NCBI GenBank assembly: GCA_963707895.1
Contig: CAVPRS010000005.1
Coordinates: 62,001-126,000, forward strand
Direction of reading: 5' to 3'
Length of the DNA: 64,000 bases
Source: Fodinibacter sp963707895
GTDB taxonomy: Bacteria > Actinomycetota > Actinomycetes > Actinomycetales > Dermatophilaceae
Of this stretch, positions 51,022 to 62,543 are shown piece by piece (position 1 is the stretch's first letter; each line of letters opens with the position of its first letter). The notes below the pieces were generated by a model, which was not told the origin of the DNA, made no database searches, and was given only the letters and a program-made list of their open reading frames with translations. The position numbers and the translations under genes are program-made.

Positions 51022-51764
51022 CTCCGGCGGATGACGTCGAGCAGCAGGGCGTGCTCGACACCGGCGGCCTTGCCCCCACCGCCCAGGATCCAGCCGAGCA
51101 GCTCGCGGGGGGCGGGGAAGTCCGCGGGTAGCGCGGCGTTGTAGGCCGCGTGCGCCTCGAGTGAGTGCACCGAGGCCTCGAAGTGCTCGCCCGACACGTC
51201 GACGTAGTGCGTGGGCTCCGGGCTGCCGGCCACCGCGATCACCTTCACCCCTCCCCAGGGCTCCAGGCCCTCGTCGGTGAGCTCGGTGTGCAGCCAGCGG
51301 TTGCCGGCGTCGGCGACGGCATCCAGGGTGGCGAGGCCGACGGCGCGGTGGTCGGCCTGGTTGACCATGCCGCCGCCGAACCGCAGCCCCCAGGTCTGGG
51401 CGACGACGAGCTCGGGGCGGTGCCGCCGGATGGCGCGCGCGATGTCGCGGCGCAGCGCGACGCCGTACTCGATGGCGCCGTCGGAGTGGTCACCGAAGTC
51501 GACGACGTCGACGCCGACCCGTCGGGCGCTCTCGCGCTCCTCCTCCTCGCGCACCCGGGCGGCCTCGTCGGGCGCCATGGTGTCGATGCCCGCCTCGCCG
51601 CGGGTCAGCAGGTAGTAGGCGACCGTCGTGCCCTCACCCGTCCAGCGGTGCACGGCGGCGGCGGTGCCGTACTCGATGTCGTCAGGGTGCGCGACGACGC
51701 AGAGCACGGAGCTGAAGTGGTCCTCGAGGGGCTCGACCTCGGGCGGGGCTGCAGGCTCGGTCAT
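51018..51764 (-). CDS. PIG-L family LmbE-like deacetylase
   Basis: A 248-residue zinc deacetylase with VVAHPDDIEYG (HPDD) and MVNQADHRAVG. The family includes MshB and Mca of mycothiol metabolism and sugar N-deacetylases; this one is shorter and a specific substrate cannot be assigned. ATG 51764 has TAGGTT 6 nt upstream. Convergent 4-bp overlap with pepP. Confidence 0.9.
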   Translation of the reverse strand: MTEPAAPPEVEPLEDHFSSVLCVVAHPDDIEYGTAAAVHRWTGEGTTVAYYLLTRGEAGIDTMAPDEAARVREEEERESARRVGVDVVDFGDHSDGAIEYGVALRRDIARAIRRHRPELVVAQTWGLRFGGGMVNQADHRAVGLATLDAVADAGNRWLHTELTDEGLEPWGGVKVIAVAGSPEPTHYVDVSGEHFEASVHSLEAHAAYNAALPADFPAPRELLGWILGGGGKAAGVEHALLLDVIRRS

Positions 51765-51770
51765 GGGCTC

Positions 51771-51776
51771 AACCTA
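51771..51776 (-). promoter_or_regulatory. -10 element TAGGTT, leaderless PIG-L gene
   Basis: TANNNT hexamer, 6 nt to ATG 51764. Confidence 0.5.
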
Positions 51777-51830
51777 CGGTGGCCCCATCGCCCGGGTCGA
51801 GGGTTCAGGGCTGGTGGCCGGCTGCCGGGC

Positions 51831-52493
51831 TCAGGGTGCGGCCCGACGAGCCAGGGCAGCCCGGTCGAGGACCTCGATCGAGCCCCGGTGCAGGACGACG
51901 ACTCCGTCGACCGCCAGCCGGCGCAGCACGCGGTTCGTCGTCGGTCTGGACGCGCCGGCGAGATCACCGATCGCGTCCTGCGTCAGGGGGACGACCACGG
52001 TACGGGCGCCCTCCGGCCCGGCGTAGCGGTCGGTGATCTCGTGGAGCCGCCGGACGATCCGCTCGTCCGCGGGGACGTGGAGCGCCTCGAGCAGGTGGTC
52101 CGAGAGCCGCATCACCCGCTGGGCGAGCATCTCGACCAGCTGCCCCTCGACGGCCGGGTGGGTCGCGCGGAGCCGCTCGACCTCTGCGAAACCCAGGCTC
52201 AGCGTCACGGCGGGTTCGAGGGCCACCACCGTGGAGGTGCGACGGGCCTGCCCGCCGAGTAGTGCCATCTCGCCGAAGGTGTCGCCGGGGCCGAGGATCG
52301 CGAACGTCACCGTGTCCCCTGCCGGGGTGCTGCGGTGGGCCGCGAGCCGGCCCTCGGCGACGAGGTGCACGGTGTCGCCGGGGTCGGCCTCGTGGAAGAC
52401 GACCTCGCCGCGGCCGAACCGGCGTCGGTGGGTCGAGGCGAGGACGACCCGCCGGTCGGCCTCCGGCAGACCCCCGAGAAGTGCCCAGTCCAT
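51831..52493 (-). CDS. Crp/Fnr-family regulator
   Basis: A 220-residue regulator: cyclic-nucleotide-binding-type beta-roll at about 10-125 (VFHEADPGDTVHLVAEGRL; LGPGDTFGEMALLGGQARRTST, close to the cAMP phosphate cassette FGExxLxxxxxRxxT), dimer helix, then HTH with LTQDAIGDLAGASRPTTNRVL. No Fnr cysteines, so a nucleotide ligand is plausible. It adjoins the operon encoding a nucleotide cyclase. ATG 52493; TGCACT lies 6 nt upstream. Confidence 0.92.
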   Translation of the reverse strand: MDWALLGGLPEADRRVVLASTHRRRFGRGEVVFHEADPGDTVHLVAEGRLAAHRSTPAGDTVTFAILGPGDTFGEMALLGGQARRTSTVVALEPAVTLSLGFAEVERLRATHPAVEGQLVEMLAQRVMRLSDHLLEALHVPADERIVRRLHEITDRYAGPEGARTVVVPLTQDAIGDLAGASRPTTNRVLRRLAVDGVVVLHRGSIEVLDRAALARRAAP

Positions 52494-52519
52494 CCCGTCA
52501 GTGCAGCACGCCGGGACGC

Positions 52520-52541
52520 CTGTGTCACGGGCGGCACACAG
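52520..52541. promoter_or_regulatory. candidate Crp-type operator
   Basis: CTGTGT-N10-ACACAG, a perfect palindrome about 27-48 bp before the Crp/Fnr start. It resembles but does not equal TGTGA-N6-TCACA; autoregulation is inferred. Confidence 0.3.
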
Positions 52542-52637
52542 CGGACGGCTCGCCGGTGACAGACCTGCAGGTCCCCGGAGGCGAGGGTGAGTGGTGAGCG
52601 GAGAGCCACTCCGCCACCCGGTGACAGGAGGCCGACC

Positions 52638-52829
52638 ATGCGAACCCATCGGACCCACCGGAACCACCGAGACACCGCACACCACCACCCGAGCGTGCAC
52701 CGCGTGCAGGGGTGCTGGGTGTGGGAGTGCGGGTGCGGCGGGGCGTCCTGCCGCACCACGCACGAGCTGCGCACCTGGCGGCAGGCCTTCACCGAGGCGA
52801 TGCTGCACGCCGACGCCCTCGCGCCCTGA
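52638..52829 (+). CDS. 63-residue Cys/His-rich protein
   Basis: ATG 52638 has a perfect AGGAGG at 52626-52631. N-terminal third is rich in His and Arg (RTHRTHRNHRDTAHHH); the middle holds CWVWECGCGGASC (four cysteines); the end is an acidic-amphipathic helix. It could be a metal-binding protein or a modified-peptide precursor. It ends 6 bp from the convergent PGM1-like ligase gene. No family recognised. Confidence 0.6.
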   Translation: MRTHRTHRNHRDTAHHHPSVHRVQGCWVWECGCGGASCRTTHELRTWRQAFTEAMLHADALAP

Positions 52830-52835
52830 CGCGGC

Positions 52836-54407
52836 TCAGGCAGGCAGCGACGGAGGGGTCGCGGCCTCCCTGGCCTCGTCGAGAAGAGCCCTCTCGGCGT
52901 CGTCGTAGAGCTCCTGGGCGGCGGTCGGGGTGTGCCCGATGGCCGTCATGCCCACCCGACCGAAGGTCGTCAGGGCGCTGAGCATGTGGAAGATCACTCC
53001 CGTCTGGCGGGCCTGGTCGAAGCTGAGACCGGTGCGTGCCAGCAGGTCGAAGAGGTCCTCGACGCGCAGACCGCGCAGGCTCTCGTGCTCGAAGTGGTCG
53101 GTCGCGACCAGGTGGCGCTCGTCCCCACCAGGGGTGACGAACCGGCCGTCGGCCGGGTCGTACCGACCGTCGGTGAGGAACTGCAGGGTCAGGAACGGAT
53201 GGGTCGTCCCTCCCTTGCGCAGGTTCACCTCGATGGCGTCGGCCTGCCACTGCTCACCCCGGCGCACGGTGACGAAGTCGACGGCGAAGCGGCCGAGCAC
53301 CCCCTCCGCTGCGAGGAGGTCGCCGACCCGTTGGGCGTCCTCGGTGATCAGCGTCGCGTACGCGGGGTCGGCGGGGAACCGGCAGCCGAGGTAGGACTGC
53401 CCGCTCGGCCCGCCGAGCACCTGGTCGTGGGTCGAGAGGACCTCGACCTCGCCGAGGGGGGTCACCCGCATCTGCACGCTCGGGCTGCGCAGCTCGTCGC
53501 CGACGACCCGTTCCTCGACGATGCCGCCGCGTTCCTCGAGCTTCGCGAGGTAGGTGTCGACGTCGCGCCTGGTGTCCTCCAGCTCCATGCCGTCGACGCG
53601 AGCCGCCACCGCCTCCCGCTCCTGCGGGGTGCCAGGCGCAGGGAGGTCGGCGAGCTCGACGACCGCGTTGCCGGATCCGGAGACGCCCTCGTTGAGCTTG
53701 AGCATCGCCGCCCGGATGTCCGGCCGCTGCGCCCGCAGGGCGATGAGCGCCTCCTCCAGGTCGTCACGGGTGTGCAGGTCCTCGATCCCGGGCGGGTAGC
53801 GGACCCCCGCCCGCGCGAAGAGCCGCCGGCACCCGGTCTTGGTGCCGAGCGGGAACAGCCGTGGGTCGGCGCCGTACATGGGGATGCCGAGCAGCACCGC
53901 GAGGTCGCGTTCGAGGGTCGTCGTGGTGTACGGGACGAGGTGCGACAGCGAGCGGTCCGGGATCAGCTCGCGGATCCGGGCGATCACCCGGGGGCGCGAG
54001 AGCACCTTCTCGATGAGCGACTCGGGGCCGGAGTCGTCGACGGAGACCAGGGAGAGCCGGGACCTGGCGTGGCTCGGGATCACGCCCGGCAGCAGCGAGA
54101 GGTAGTAGTCGACGATGAGCGGGTTGATCGGCTGCGAGGTCACGTAGACCATGCGCAACCGTGGCTGGCGCAGGAGGAGGAGGAAGAACAGGAAGCGCTC
54201 CTCGAGCGACTGGCTCATCCCGCTGGAGCCGCCGACCACGCGGTCCAGGGTCATCGACGGCACGATGACCACCGACTCGCGGGGGTCGTCGCGGCGCATC
54301 GACGTCCACACCTGCGGCATCCGGGCCTGGAGTGCGTCGAAGATCGAGTTGCGGGCGTCCTCGTCGAGCTCGGCGAGCACTCGTGCGTCCTCAGCGACGT
54401 CGACCAT
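52836..54407 (-). CDS. PGM1-like ATP-grasp peptide ligase
   Basis: A 523-residue ATP-grasp protein related to the pheganomycin ligase PGM1 family (amide-forming, accepts peptide nucleophiles). Early segment VVIVPSMTLDRV; ATP-grasp region about 190-440 with MLKLNEGVSGSGNAVVEL and DAIEVNLRKGGTTHPFL. Substrate unknown. GGAGG upstream of ATG 54407, 15 bp after the cyclase stop; last gene of the signalling operon. Confidence 0.82.
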   Translation of the reverse strand: MVDVAEDARVLAELDEDARNSIFDALQARMPQVWTSMRRDDPRESVVIVPSMTLDRVVGGSSGMSQSLEERFLFFLLLLRQPRLRMVYVTSQPINPLIVDYYLSLLPGVIPSHARSRLSLVSVDDSGPESLIEKVLSRPRVIARIRELIPDRSLSHLVPYTTTTLERDLAVLLGIPMYGADPRLFPLGTKTGCRRLFARAGVRYPPGIEDLHTRDDLEEALIALRAQRPDIRAAMLKLNEGVSGSGNAVVELADLPAPGTPQEREAVAARVDGMELEDTRRDVDTYLAKLEERGGIVEERVVGDELRSPSVQMRVTPLGEVEVLSTHDQVLGGPSGQSYLGCRFPADPAYATLITEDAQRVGDLLAAEGVLGRFAVDFVTVRRGEQWQADAIEVNLRKGGTTHPFLTLQFLTDGRYDPADGRFVTPGGDERHLVATDHFEHESLRGLRVEDLFDLLARTGLSFDQARQTGVIFHMLSALTTFGRVGMTAIGHTPTAAQELYDDAERALLDEAREAATPPSLPA

Positions 54408-54422
54408 GACGACACCTCCGTC

Positions 54423-55538
54423 CTAGTGCAGTGCGATGACCTCGTGCGCCTCCACGGGGCGGCTGAAGCCCTTGAGCTCCAGGGGGCCCACCTCGCGGCA
54501 GTCCACCGGGCCCGAGATCCCGTGCCTGACCCTCTGGGAGACGAGGATCTGGTCGGCCTTCGCCGCGGCACACAGCCGGGCGGCGAGGTTGGTGACCGTG
54601 CCGATGGCGGCATAGTCGTAGCGGCCGGGAAAGCCGACCCGGCCCAGCGTGGCGTAGCCCTGCGCGATACCGACACCGAAGCCGAGGTCGTACCCCTTTC
54701 GGCGCCACCCCTGCGCGAGCTCCGCGACCCGTGCGCGCATGTCCACCGCCATCCGCACCGCGCGGTCCGGTGCGTCCGGGCAGGGAACCGGGTCGTTGAA
54801 GAAGACGAGCAGCCCGTCGCCGGCGAAGTGCTCGAGGGTGCCCTCGTAGGAGAACACGAGCTCCCCGAGCGCCAGGTGGTACTGGGCCAGCACCTCCATG
54901 GTCTCCTCCGGCTCGCCGCTCTCGGCGAACGGGGTGAAGCCCCGCAGGTCGGTGAACACCGAGACGATCTCGCGGCGGTGGCTGCGCAGGAAGGACTCGT
55001 CCCCCGTGTCGACCACCAGCTGGGCGACCTGCGGCGACAGGAACCGCCGCAACCGACCGAGCCGGTCGAGCTCGGCCACCTGAGCGGCCACGCGCTCCTC
55101 GAGCTTCTGGTTCCACTCGGCGAGCGCCTCCGCCTGCGCGACCACCGTGTCGTGGTACCGCTTGACCCGCACGAGCGAACGCACCCGGGCCAGCAGCTCG
55201 GCCTTGTTGAGCGGCTTGGTGACGAAGTCGTCGGCCCCCACCTCGATGGCCTTGACCTTCTCGGCATCACCGCTGGCCGTCACCATGACGACCGGGATGA
55301 AGGACGTGGCGGGGTTCTCGCGGATCCGGCGGCAGGTCTCGTAGCCGTCAATCCCGGGCATCATGATGTCGAGCAGGACGATGTCGGGCAGCTGTCGCGC
55401 GAGCAGCTCCAGCGCTTCCTCACCCGACGCGGCCGACACCACCGTGAAACCCAACGGGGACAGCACCGCATCCATCAGGCGCACGTTCTGGGGCAGGTCG
55501 TCCACGACGAGGACCGTGGCGTCGTCGTCGTCGTTCAT
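54423..55538 (-). CDS. response regulator with adenylate/guanylate cyclase output
   Basis: A 371-residue protein. About 8-125: receiver with phospho-Asp in VLLDIMMPGIDGYE and Lys in FVTKPLNKAEL. About 130-170: coiled coil. About 185-360: class III cyclase with FTDLRGFTPFAE (metal Asp), FAGDGLLVFFNDP (second Asp) and IGTVTNLAARL near the C-terminus. Phosphorylation should control cyclic nucleotide synthesis. ATGA overlap with the preceding receiver gene. Confidence 0.94.
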   Translation of the reverse strand: MNDDDDATVLVVDDLPQNVRLMDAVLSPLGFTVVSAASGEEALELLARQLPDIVLLDIMMPGIDGYETCRRIRENPATSFIPVVMVTASGDAEKVKAIEVGADDFVTKPLNKAELLARVRSLVRVKRYHDTVVAQAEALAEWNQKLEERVAAQVAELDRLGRLRRFLSPQVAQLVVDTGDESFLRSHRREIVSVFTDLRGFTPFAESGEPEETMEVLAQYHLALGELVFSYEGTLEHFAGDGLLVFFNDPVPCPDAPDRAVRMAVDMRARVAELAQGWRRKGYDLGFGVGIAQGYATLGRVGFPGRYDYAAIGTVTNLAARLCAAAKADQILVSQRVRHGISGPVDCREVGPLELKGFSRPVEAHEVIALH

Positions 55539-55920
55539 GGGCTGCTGCCGTTCGGGCCGCGCACGTGTCCGCGGACGAGGTCGGGGAGGTCACGCACGCT
55601 GATCGGCTTCTCGAGGTAGCCGTCGAAGCCGGACCCGAGCGCTCGTTCCCGGTCGGCACGCATGGCGAAGGCGCTCACCGCGATGACGGGGATGCCGGCC
55701 GTGTCCGGGTCGCCCCGGAGCTGCTGGAGTGCGGCGTGCCCGTCGATCCCGGGCAGCTGGAGGTCCATCAGGATGACGTCCGGCATTCCCAGCCGGGCGG
55801 CCGGCAGCGCCTCTTCCCCCGTCGTCACCGCGGTGACCGCGAAACCGGCGTACTCCAGGACGTCGCGAGCCAGCTTGAGGTTGCGCGGGTTGTCCTCGAC
55901 CAGCAGCACCGACAGCTCGC

Positions 55921-55924
<4 letters not shown>
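55535..55924 (-). CDS. stand-alone receiver (DivK-like response regulator)
   Basis: A 129-residue single-domain receiver: LLVEDNPRNLKLARDVLE, phospho-Asp in ILMDLQLPGIDG, Thr/Ser in AVSAFAMRAD and Lys in YLEKPISV. No output domain, so it may shuttle phosphate between kinase and cyclase. ATGA overlaps both neighbours. Confidence 0.95.
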
Positions 55925-58585
<2,661 letters not shown>

Positions 58586-58642
58586 GGGACTCCGATCGCG
58601 AGGGGACCGCCTCGTCCCCCCTTGTCCAAGCAGTGTGCTCCC

Positions 58643-58660
58643 TGACAGGCCGACCTGTCA
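58643..58660. promoter_or_regulatory. 7-4-7 palindrome upstream of the kinase operon
   Basis: TGACAGG-CCGA-CCTGTCA, 58 bp before the kinase start; operator or short hairpin. Confidence 0.3.
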
Positions 58661-58706
58661 GTGGGCAATCCGGGCCCCCTCCCGCGAGGGCCGAGCGCGC
58701 CGCGGC

Positions 58707-59291
58707 TCAGCCGACGGGCGGCTGCGGCTGGTGCGGCGGCTGCGCCACCCGCGCCTGCTCGGCCTCGCGGGCGCGGCGCACCTCCTGCTCGGCAGCGCGC
58801 ATCGGGTCCATCTCGATGAGCATCTCCCGGCCACGCTGGGCGTGCTTGTGCTCGCAGAGCACCTCGTACTTCGCGGCCACGACGAGGCTGACCGAGGTGA
58901 AGTCGCGCTGCCCGCCGCTGGTGAACCGGTAGACCGCGGCACTCCAGACGACGCCGAAGAGCGACCCGAACGCGACCGTGGCCACCACGCTGACGAGGTT
59001 GAACCCGTTGGGGTCGAACAGGGCGAACATGATCCCGATGAAGAGGCCGAGCCAGGCGCCGGACAGGGCCCCGCCACCCATGGCCCGGCCACGGGTGAGC
59101 CGGCCGGTGACCCGCTCGAGCTGCTTGAGGTCGGTGCCCACGATGAGCACGTCCTGCACGGGGAACTCGTGGTCGGAGAGGTAGTCGACCGCCCGCTGGG
59201 CGTCGTCGTAGGAGTCGTAGACGCCGAGCGACATGGGGTAGTCGAGCGAGAGGGCGGCGCGCAGGCCCGGGCGCATCGGCTGGCTGCTCAT
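58707..59291 (-). CDS. general stress protein 17M-like membrane protein
   Basis: A 194-residue protein: N-terminal YflT/GSP17M-like domain (LGVYDSYDDAQRAVDYLSD; EFPVQDVLIVGTDL), two transmembrane segments around GGALSGAWLGLFIGIMFALF and a Gln/Pro-rich C-tail. Function unknown. ATG 59291 with GATAAT 6 nt upstream. Confidence 0.88.
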   Translation of the reverse strand: MSSQPMRPGLRAALSLDYPMSLGVYDSYDDAQRAVDYLSDHEFPVQDVLIVGTDLKQLERVTGRLTRGRAMGGGALSGAWLGLFIGIMFALFDPNGFNLVSVVATVAFGSLFGVVWSAAVYRFTSGGQRDFTSVSLVVAAKYEVLCEHKHAQRGREMLIEMDPMRAAEQEVRRAREAEQARVAQPPHQPQPPVG

Positions 59292-59297
59292 GCACCC

Positions 59298-59303
59298 ATT
59301 ATC
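59298..59303 (-). promoter_or_regulatory. -10 element GATAAT, leaderless stress-protein gene
   Basis: Hexamer one base from TATAAT, 6 nt to ATG 59291. Confidence 0.5.
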
Positions 59304-59350
59304 CCCGGTGGGCGAGCGCTCGCCGACCTCCCGGCCGTGCGACGAGCGCC

Positions 59351-59356
59351 TAGGGT
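59351..59356 (+). promoter_or_regulatory. -10 element TAGGGT before the 30-codon ORF
   Basis: TANNNT hexamer, 8 nt to ATG 59365; divergent from the stress-protein promoter. Confidence 0.45.
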
Positions 59357-59364
59357 CTTCGGTC

Positions 59365-59457
59365 ATGGCGACACCGGCACCACGACACCTGGCCCTCGGG
59401 GCCGCGGCCGTGGTGGCCGTCGTCGCGCGCCCGCCGGGAGTCTCCATCGCGGGGTGA
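59365..59457 (+). CDS. possible 30-codon leader ORF coupled to the carboxypeptidase gene
   Basis: Begins with ATG 59365, 8 nt after TAGGGT, encodes a basic-hydrophobic peptide (LALGAAAVVAVVARPPG) and stops inside the next GTG (GTGA at 59454-59457). It could be a leader peptide for translational coupling or a frameshifted N-terminal signal. Confidence 0.3.
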   Translation: MATPAPRHLALGAAAVVAVVARPPGVSIAG

Positions 59458-61123
59458 TCCCCCTGCGAAGCCGACCCCGGACGTCCACGCTGCTCCTCGC
59501 CGGCGCCGCCACGCTCGCGACGGGTCTGGCGACGGCGACCGTGGCGGTCGGCGCGCCCGCCGCCTCGACGGCCTTCCCGGCATCCTCCGCGGGTCCGGTC
59601 CCCGCGACCGCCGCGCCGGCCCTCAGCCGGGTCGCCGGTGCCGACCGCTACGCGACGTCGGTCGCGGCCTCGAAGCGCGCGTTCCCCTCCGGCACGACCG
59701 CGCCCGTCGTGTTCCTCGTCTCCGGGACCTCGCAGTCCGTCGGCCACGGCGCGGTCACGGCGGCCGCGCACCTGGGCGGGAGCGTGCTGCTCACCCGGCC
59801 CGACGGCATCCCCGGCTCGACCGCGGCCGAGCTCGACCGGCTGAACCCCGCGAGGATCGTGCTGGTCGGCGACTACGGCGTGCTCACGACCGACGTGGCG
59901 CGCGCCGCCGACCCGTTACGCGCCGTCCGTCGCTGCGGGTGGGCACGGGTGGCGCGTCTGCAACCTCGCAGGCGCTGAACCGGTTCGCCTTCCCGTCGGC
60001 CAGCAGCGCGTGGGTGGTCACCTCGCGCAGCGCCACGGATGCCGTCGTCGGTGCCACCGCCGCGGGGGCCCACCGGGCCCCGGTGATCGTGCTCGACGGC
60101 CGGCTCGCCGACCTGCCCTCGGCCAACGCCGACCTGCTGCGCGACCTCGGGGTCACCTCGGTGACCGTCGTGGGCTCGACGGCTGCGGTGTCGAGCGGCA
60201 TCGAGGCCGACCTGCGCGCCCTCGTCGGTTCGGCGAACGTCGTGCGCGCGTCGGGTGCGGACCGGTACGCCGTGGCGTCCCGCGTGAACGCGCTCGCCTG
60301 GCCCGCGATGGCACCCGGCACCGCCTACCTGGCCGACGGGCAGCAGACCACCAACGCGTTCGCCGGTGCCCTGCTGGCCGCCCGGCAGAAGCGCCCGCTC
60401 TACCTCACCGTGCCGTTCTGCGTGCCGGCCTCGGTGCGCCCCGCTCTGCTCGGCTCGGGCGTCGACGCGTGTGGCACTGCTCGGTGGTGAGGCGTCCGTG
60501 CGCCTCCTCGCCGGCCGGGTGGAGGCGTGCCGCAGCATCGACACGCCATCCAGCGTCTGGGTGCGGGTCAACAAGCGCAACGCGCTCTCGCCCAAGAGCT
60601 TCGTGCCCGCCAACCTCGTCGTTCCCGACATGCCCTACACCGACGGCCAGCGGCTGCGCTCCGACGCCGCCGCGGCGCTGGCCCGGATGGCGCCGGGTCG
60701 TACGCCGCGGGCGCCGGCCGGGTCGGGATCGACACCGCGTACCGGTCCTACGCCACCCAGGACGCCCTCTACGACAAGTACCTCGCCCTCAGGGGACGGA
60801 CCTGGACCGACACCTGGTACCTGCGTCCCGGCTACAGCGAGCACCAGACCGGTCTCACCGTCGACCTGCTGCCGATCGGGCGGTCCAACTGCTCGATCAA
60901 CGACTGCATCGACGAGACCCCCCAGGGGGTCTGGCTGGCGAAGAACGCCTGGCGCTACGGCTTCCTGCTGCGCTACGAGAAGGGCCGCACCCCGGTGACC
61001 GGTGTCGGCTTCGAGCCGTGGCACTTCCGCTTCGTCGGCACCCCGCTCTCGACGGCCTACCACGACGGAGGCTGGCACACCTACGAGCAGTTCCTCGGCG
61101 AGCCCGCGGCCCCCACCTACTGA
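59454..61123 (+). CDS. cell-wall-binding-repeat D-Ala-D-Ala carboxypeptidase (VanY type), three frame breaks
   Basis: About 555 residues: signal peptide (LLLAGAATLATGLATATVAVG), two or more cell-wall-binding repeats type 2 (RVAGADRYATSVAAS; ASGADRYAVASRV), and an M15B VanY domain (IDTAYRSYATQ; RPGYSEHQTGLTVD; FEPWHFRFVG) carrying the zinc ligands His, Asp and His. It trims peptidoglycan stem peptides outside the cell. Frame breaks at about 59912-59914 (a missing C in a CCC run restores the frame), 60468-60472 and 60689-60693. Ends before a palindromic repeat. Confidence 0.85.
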
Positions 61124-61133
61124 CCCCAAACCC

Positions 61134-61183
61134 GAGTTGGGTGCTGAAACGGCTGCCAGGGCGACCGTCTCAGCACCCAACTC
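61134..61183. repeat. interspersed palindrome, copy 3
   Basis: Arms GAGTTGGGTGCTGA and TCAGCACCCAACTC are perfectly complementary, and the loop GGCTGCCAGGGCGACC matches the copies at 9.2 kb. It sits between convergent genes, as does the pair at 9.2 kb. Confidence 0.75.
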
Positions 61184-61188
61184 GGCGG

Positions 61189-62385
61189 TCAGGGGGCCTT
61201 GTAGTCCTCGAGCAGGCGCCGGCCGATGATCATCTTCTGGATCTCGGCGGTGCCCTCGCCGATGAGCAGCATCGGCGCCTCGCGGTAGAGCCGCTCGATC
61301 TCGTACTCCTTGGAGTAGCCGTAGCCGCCGTGGATCCGGAAGCTCTGCTCCACGACGTCGGCGCAGTTCTCCGACGCGAGGTACTTCGCCATCCCGGCCT
61401 CGAGGTCGTTGCGCTGACCGGCGTCCTTGATCCGCGCGGCCTTGACCATCATCTGGTGGCTCGCCTCGACCTTGGTCGCCATGTCGGCGAGGCGGAACAG
61501 GATGCCCTGGTGCTCGGCGATCTTCTTGCCGAACGTCTCGCGCTGCTGCGAGTACGCGATGCCGAGCTCGAACGCCCGCAGCGACAGCCCGCAGGCCCGG
61601 GCCGCGACGTTGACCCGGCCCACCTCGACGCCGTCCATCATCTGGTAGAAGCCCTTGCCCGGGACCCCACCGAGCAGCTGGGCGTCCGTGGTGCGGTGAC
61701 CCTCGAAGATCAGCTCCGTGGTGTCGACGCCCTTGTAGCCCATCTTCTCGATCTTGCCGGGCACCGTGACGCCCTGGGCGGTCTCGCCGAACCCCGACTC
61801 CTTGTCGATGAGGAAGGTCGTCATGTTCTTGTACGGGCTCTCGCTCTCGCCGAGGTCCGTGCGCACGAGCACCGCGACGAGGTTGGCCGAGCCGCCGTTG
61901 GTCAGCCACATCTTCTGTCCGGTGACCACCCACTCGTCGCCGTCGCGAACCGCCTTGGTGCGGATGGCGGCGACGTCCGACCCGAGGCCGGGCTCCGACA
62001 TCGAGAACGCCCCACGCACCTCGCCGGTCGCCATCCGCGGCAGGTAGCGCCGCTTCTGCTCGTCGGTGCCGTGCTGGAGGATCAGGTACGCCACGATGAA
62101 GTGCGTGTTGATGATGCCGCTCACCGACATCCAGCCGCGCGCGATCTCCTCGACGACCAGCGCGTAGGTCAGCAGCGACTCCCCCAGCCCGCCGTACTCC
62201 TCGGGGATCATCAGCCCGAAGATCCCCATCTCCTTCATGCCCTCGACGATGTCCGTCGGGTACTCGTCCTTGTGCTCGAGCTCGGTGGCCACCGGGATGA
62301 TCTGCTCGTCGACGAACTCGCGCACGAGCTTGACCAGCTCGTGCTGCTCCTCGGTGAGGCCGTCGGTGCTCTGGAGTCGGGACAT
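61189..62385 (-). CDS. acyl-CoA dehydrogenase
   Basis: A 398-residue FAD-dependent acyl-CoA dehydrogenase: FSMSEPGLGSDVAAIRTKA (FAD/substrate loop), VTGQKMWLTNGGSANLV, QQRETFGKKIAEHQ and LLIGEGTAEIQKMIIGR near the C-terminus with the probable catalytic glutamate. Substrate chain length is not predictable. Divergent from the P450 gene. Confidence 0.96.
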   Translation of the reverse strand: MSRLQSTDGLTEEQHELVKLVREFVDEQIIPVATELEHKDEYPTDIVEGMKEMGIFGLMIPEEYGGLGESLLTYALVVEEIARGWMSVSGIINTHFIVAYLILQHGTDEQKRRYLPRMATGEVRGAFSMSEPGLGSDVAAIRTKAVRDGDEWVVTGQKMWLTNGGSANLVAVLVRTDLGESESPYKNMTTFLIDKESGFGETAQGVTVPGKIEKMGYKGVDTTELIFEGHRTTDAQLLGGVPGKGFYQMMDGVEVGRVNVAARACGLSLRAFELGIAYSQQRETFGKKIAEHQGILFRLADMATKVEASHQMMVKAARIKDAGQRNDLEAGMAKYLASENCADVVEQSFRIHGGYGYSKEYEIERLYREAPMLLIGEGTAEIQKMIIGRRLLEDYKAP

Positions 62386-62543
62386 GCGTGAGATCGCCGC
62401 CTTCGCAGGGGGTGGGTCTGTCCACCGCAGTATGCCGTCGGGCCGGGTACCGCTGAACCCGCCTGCGGTGTGAGTCCTCCCACCCGACCACCCGAGCCGC
62501 CGCGGTCTCGACGTCGACCGCAGGCCGGGGCCACCATGGTGCG

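Noticed and set aside
52932..55619. An 895-codon plus-strand open frame opposite the ligase and cyclase genes
   Set aside because: The minus strand carries clear ATP-grasp, receiver and cyclase motifs; the plus frame has none.
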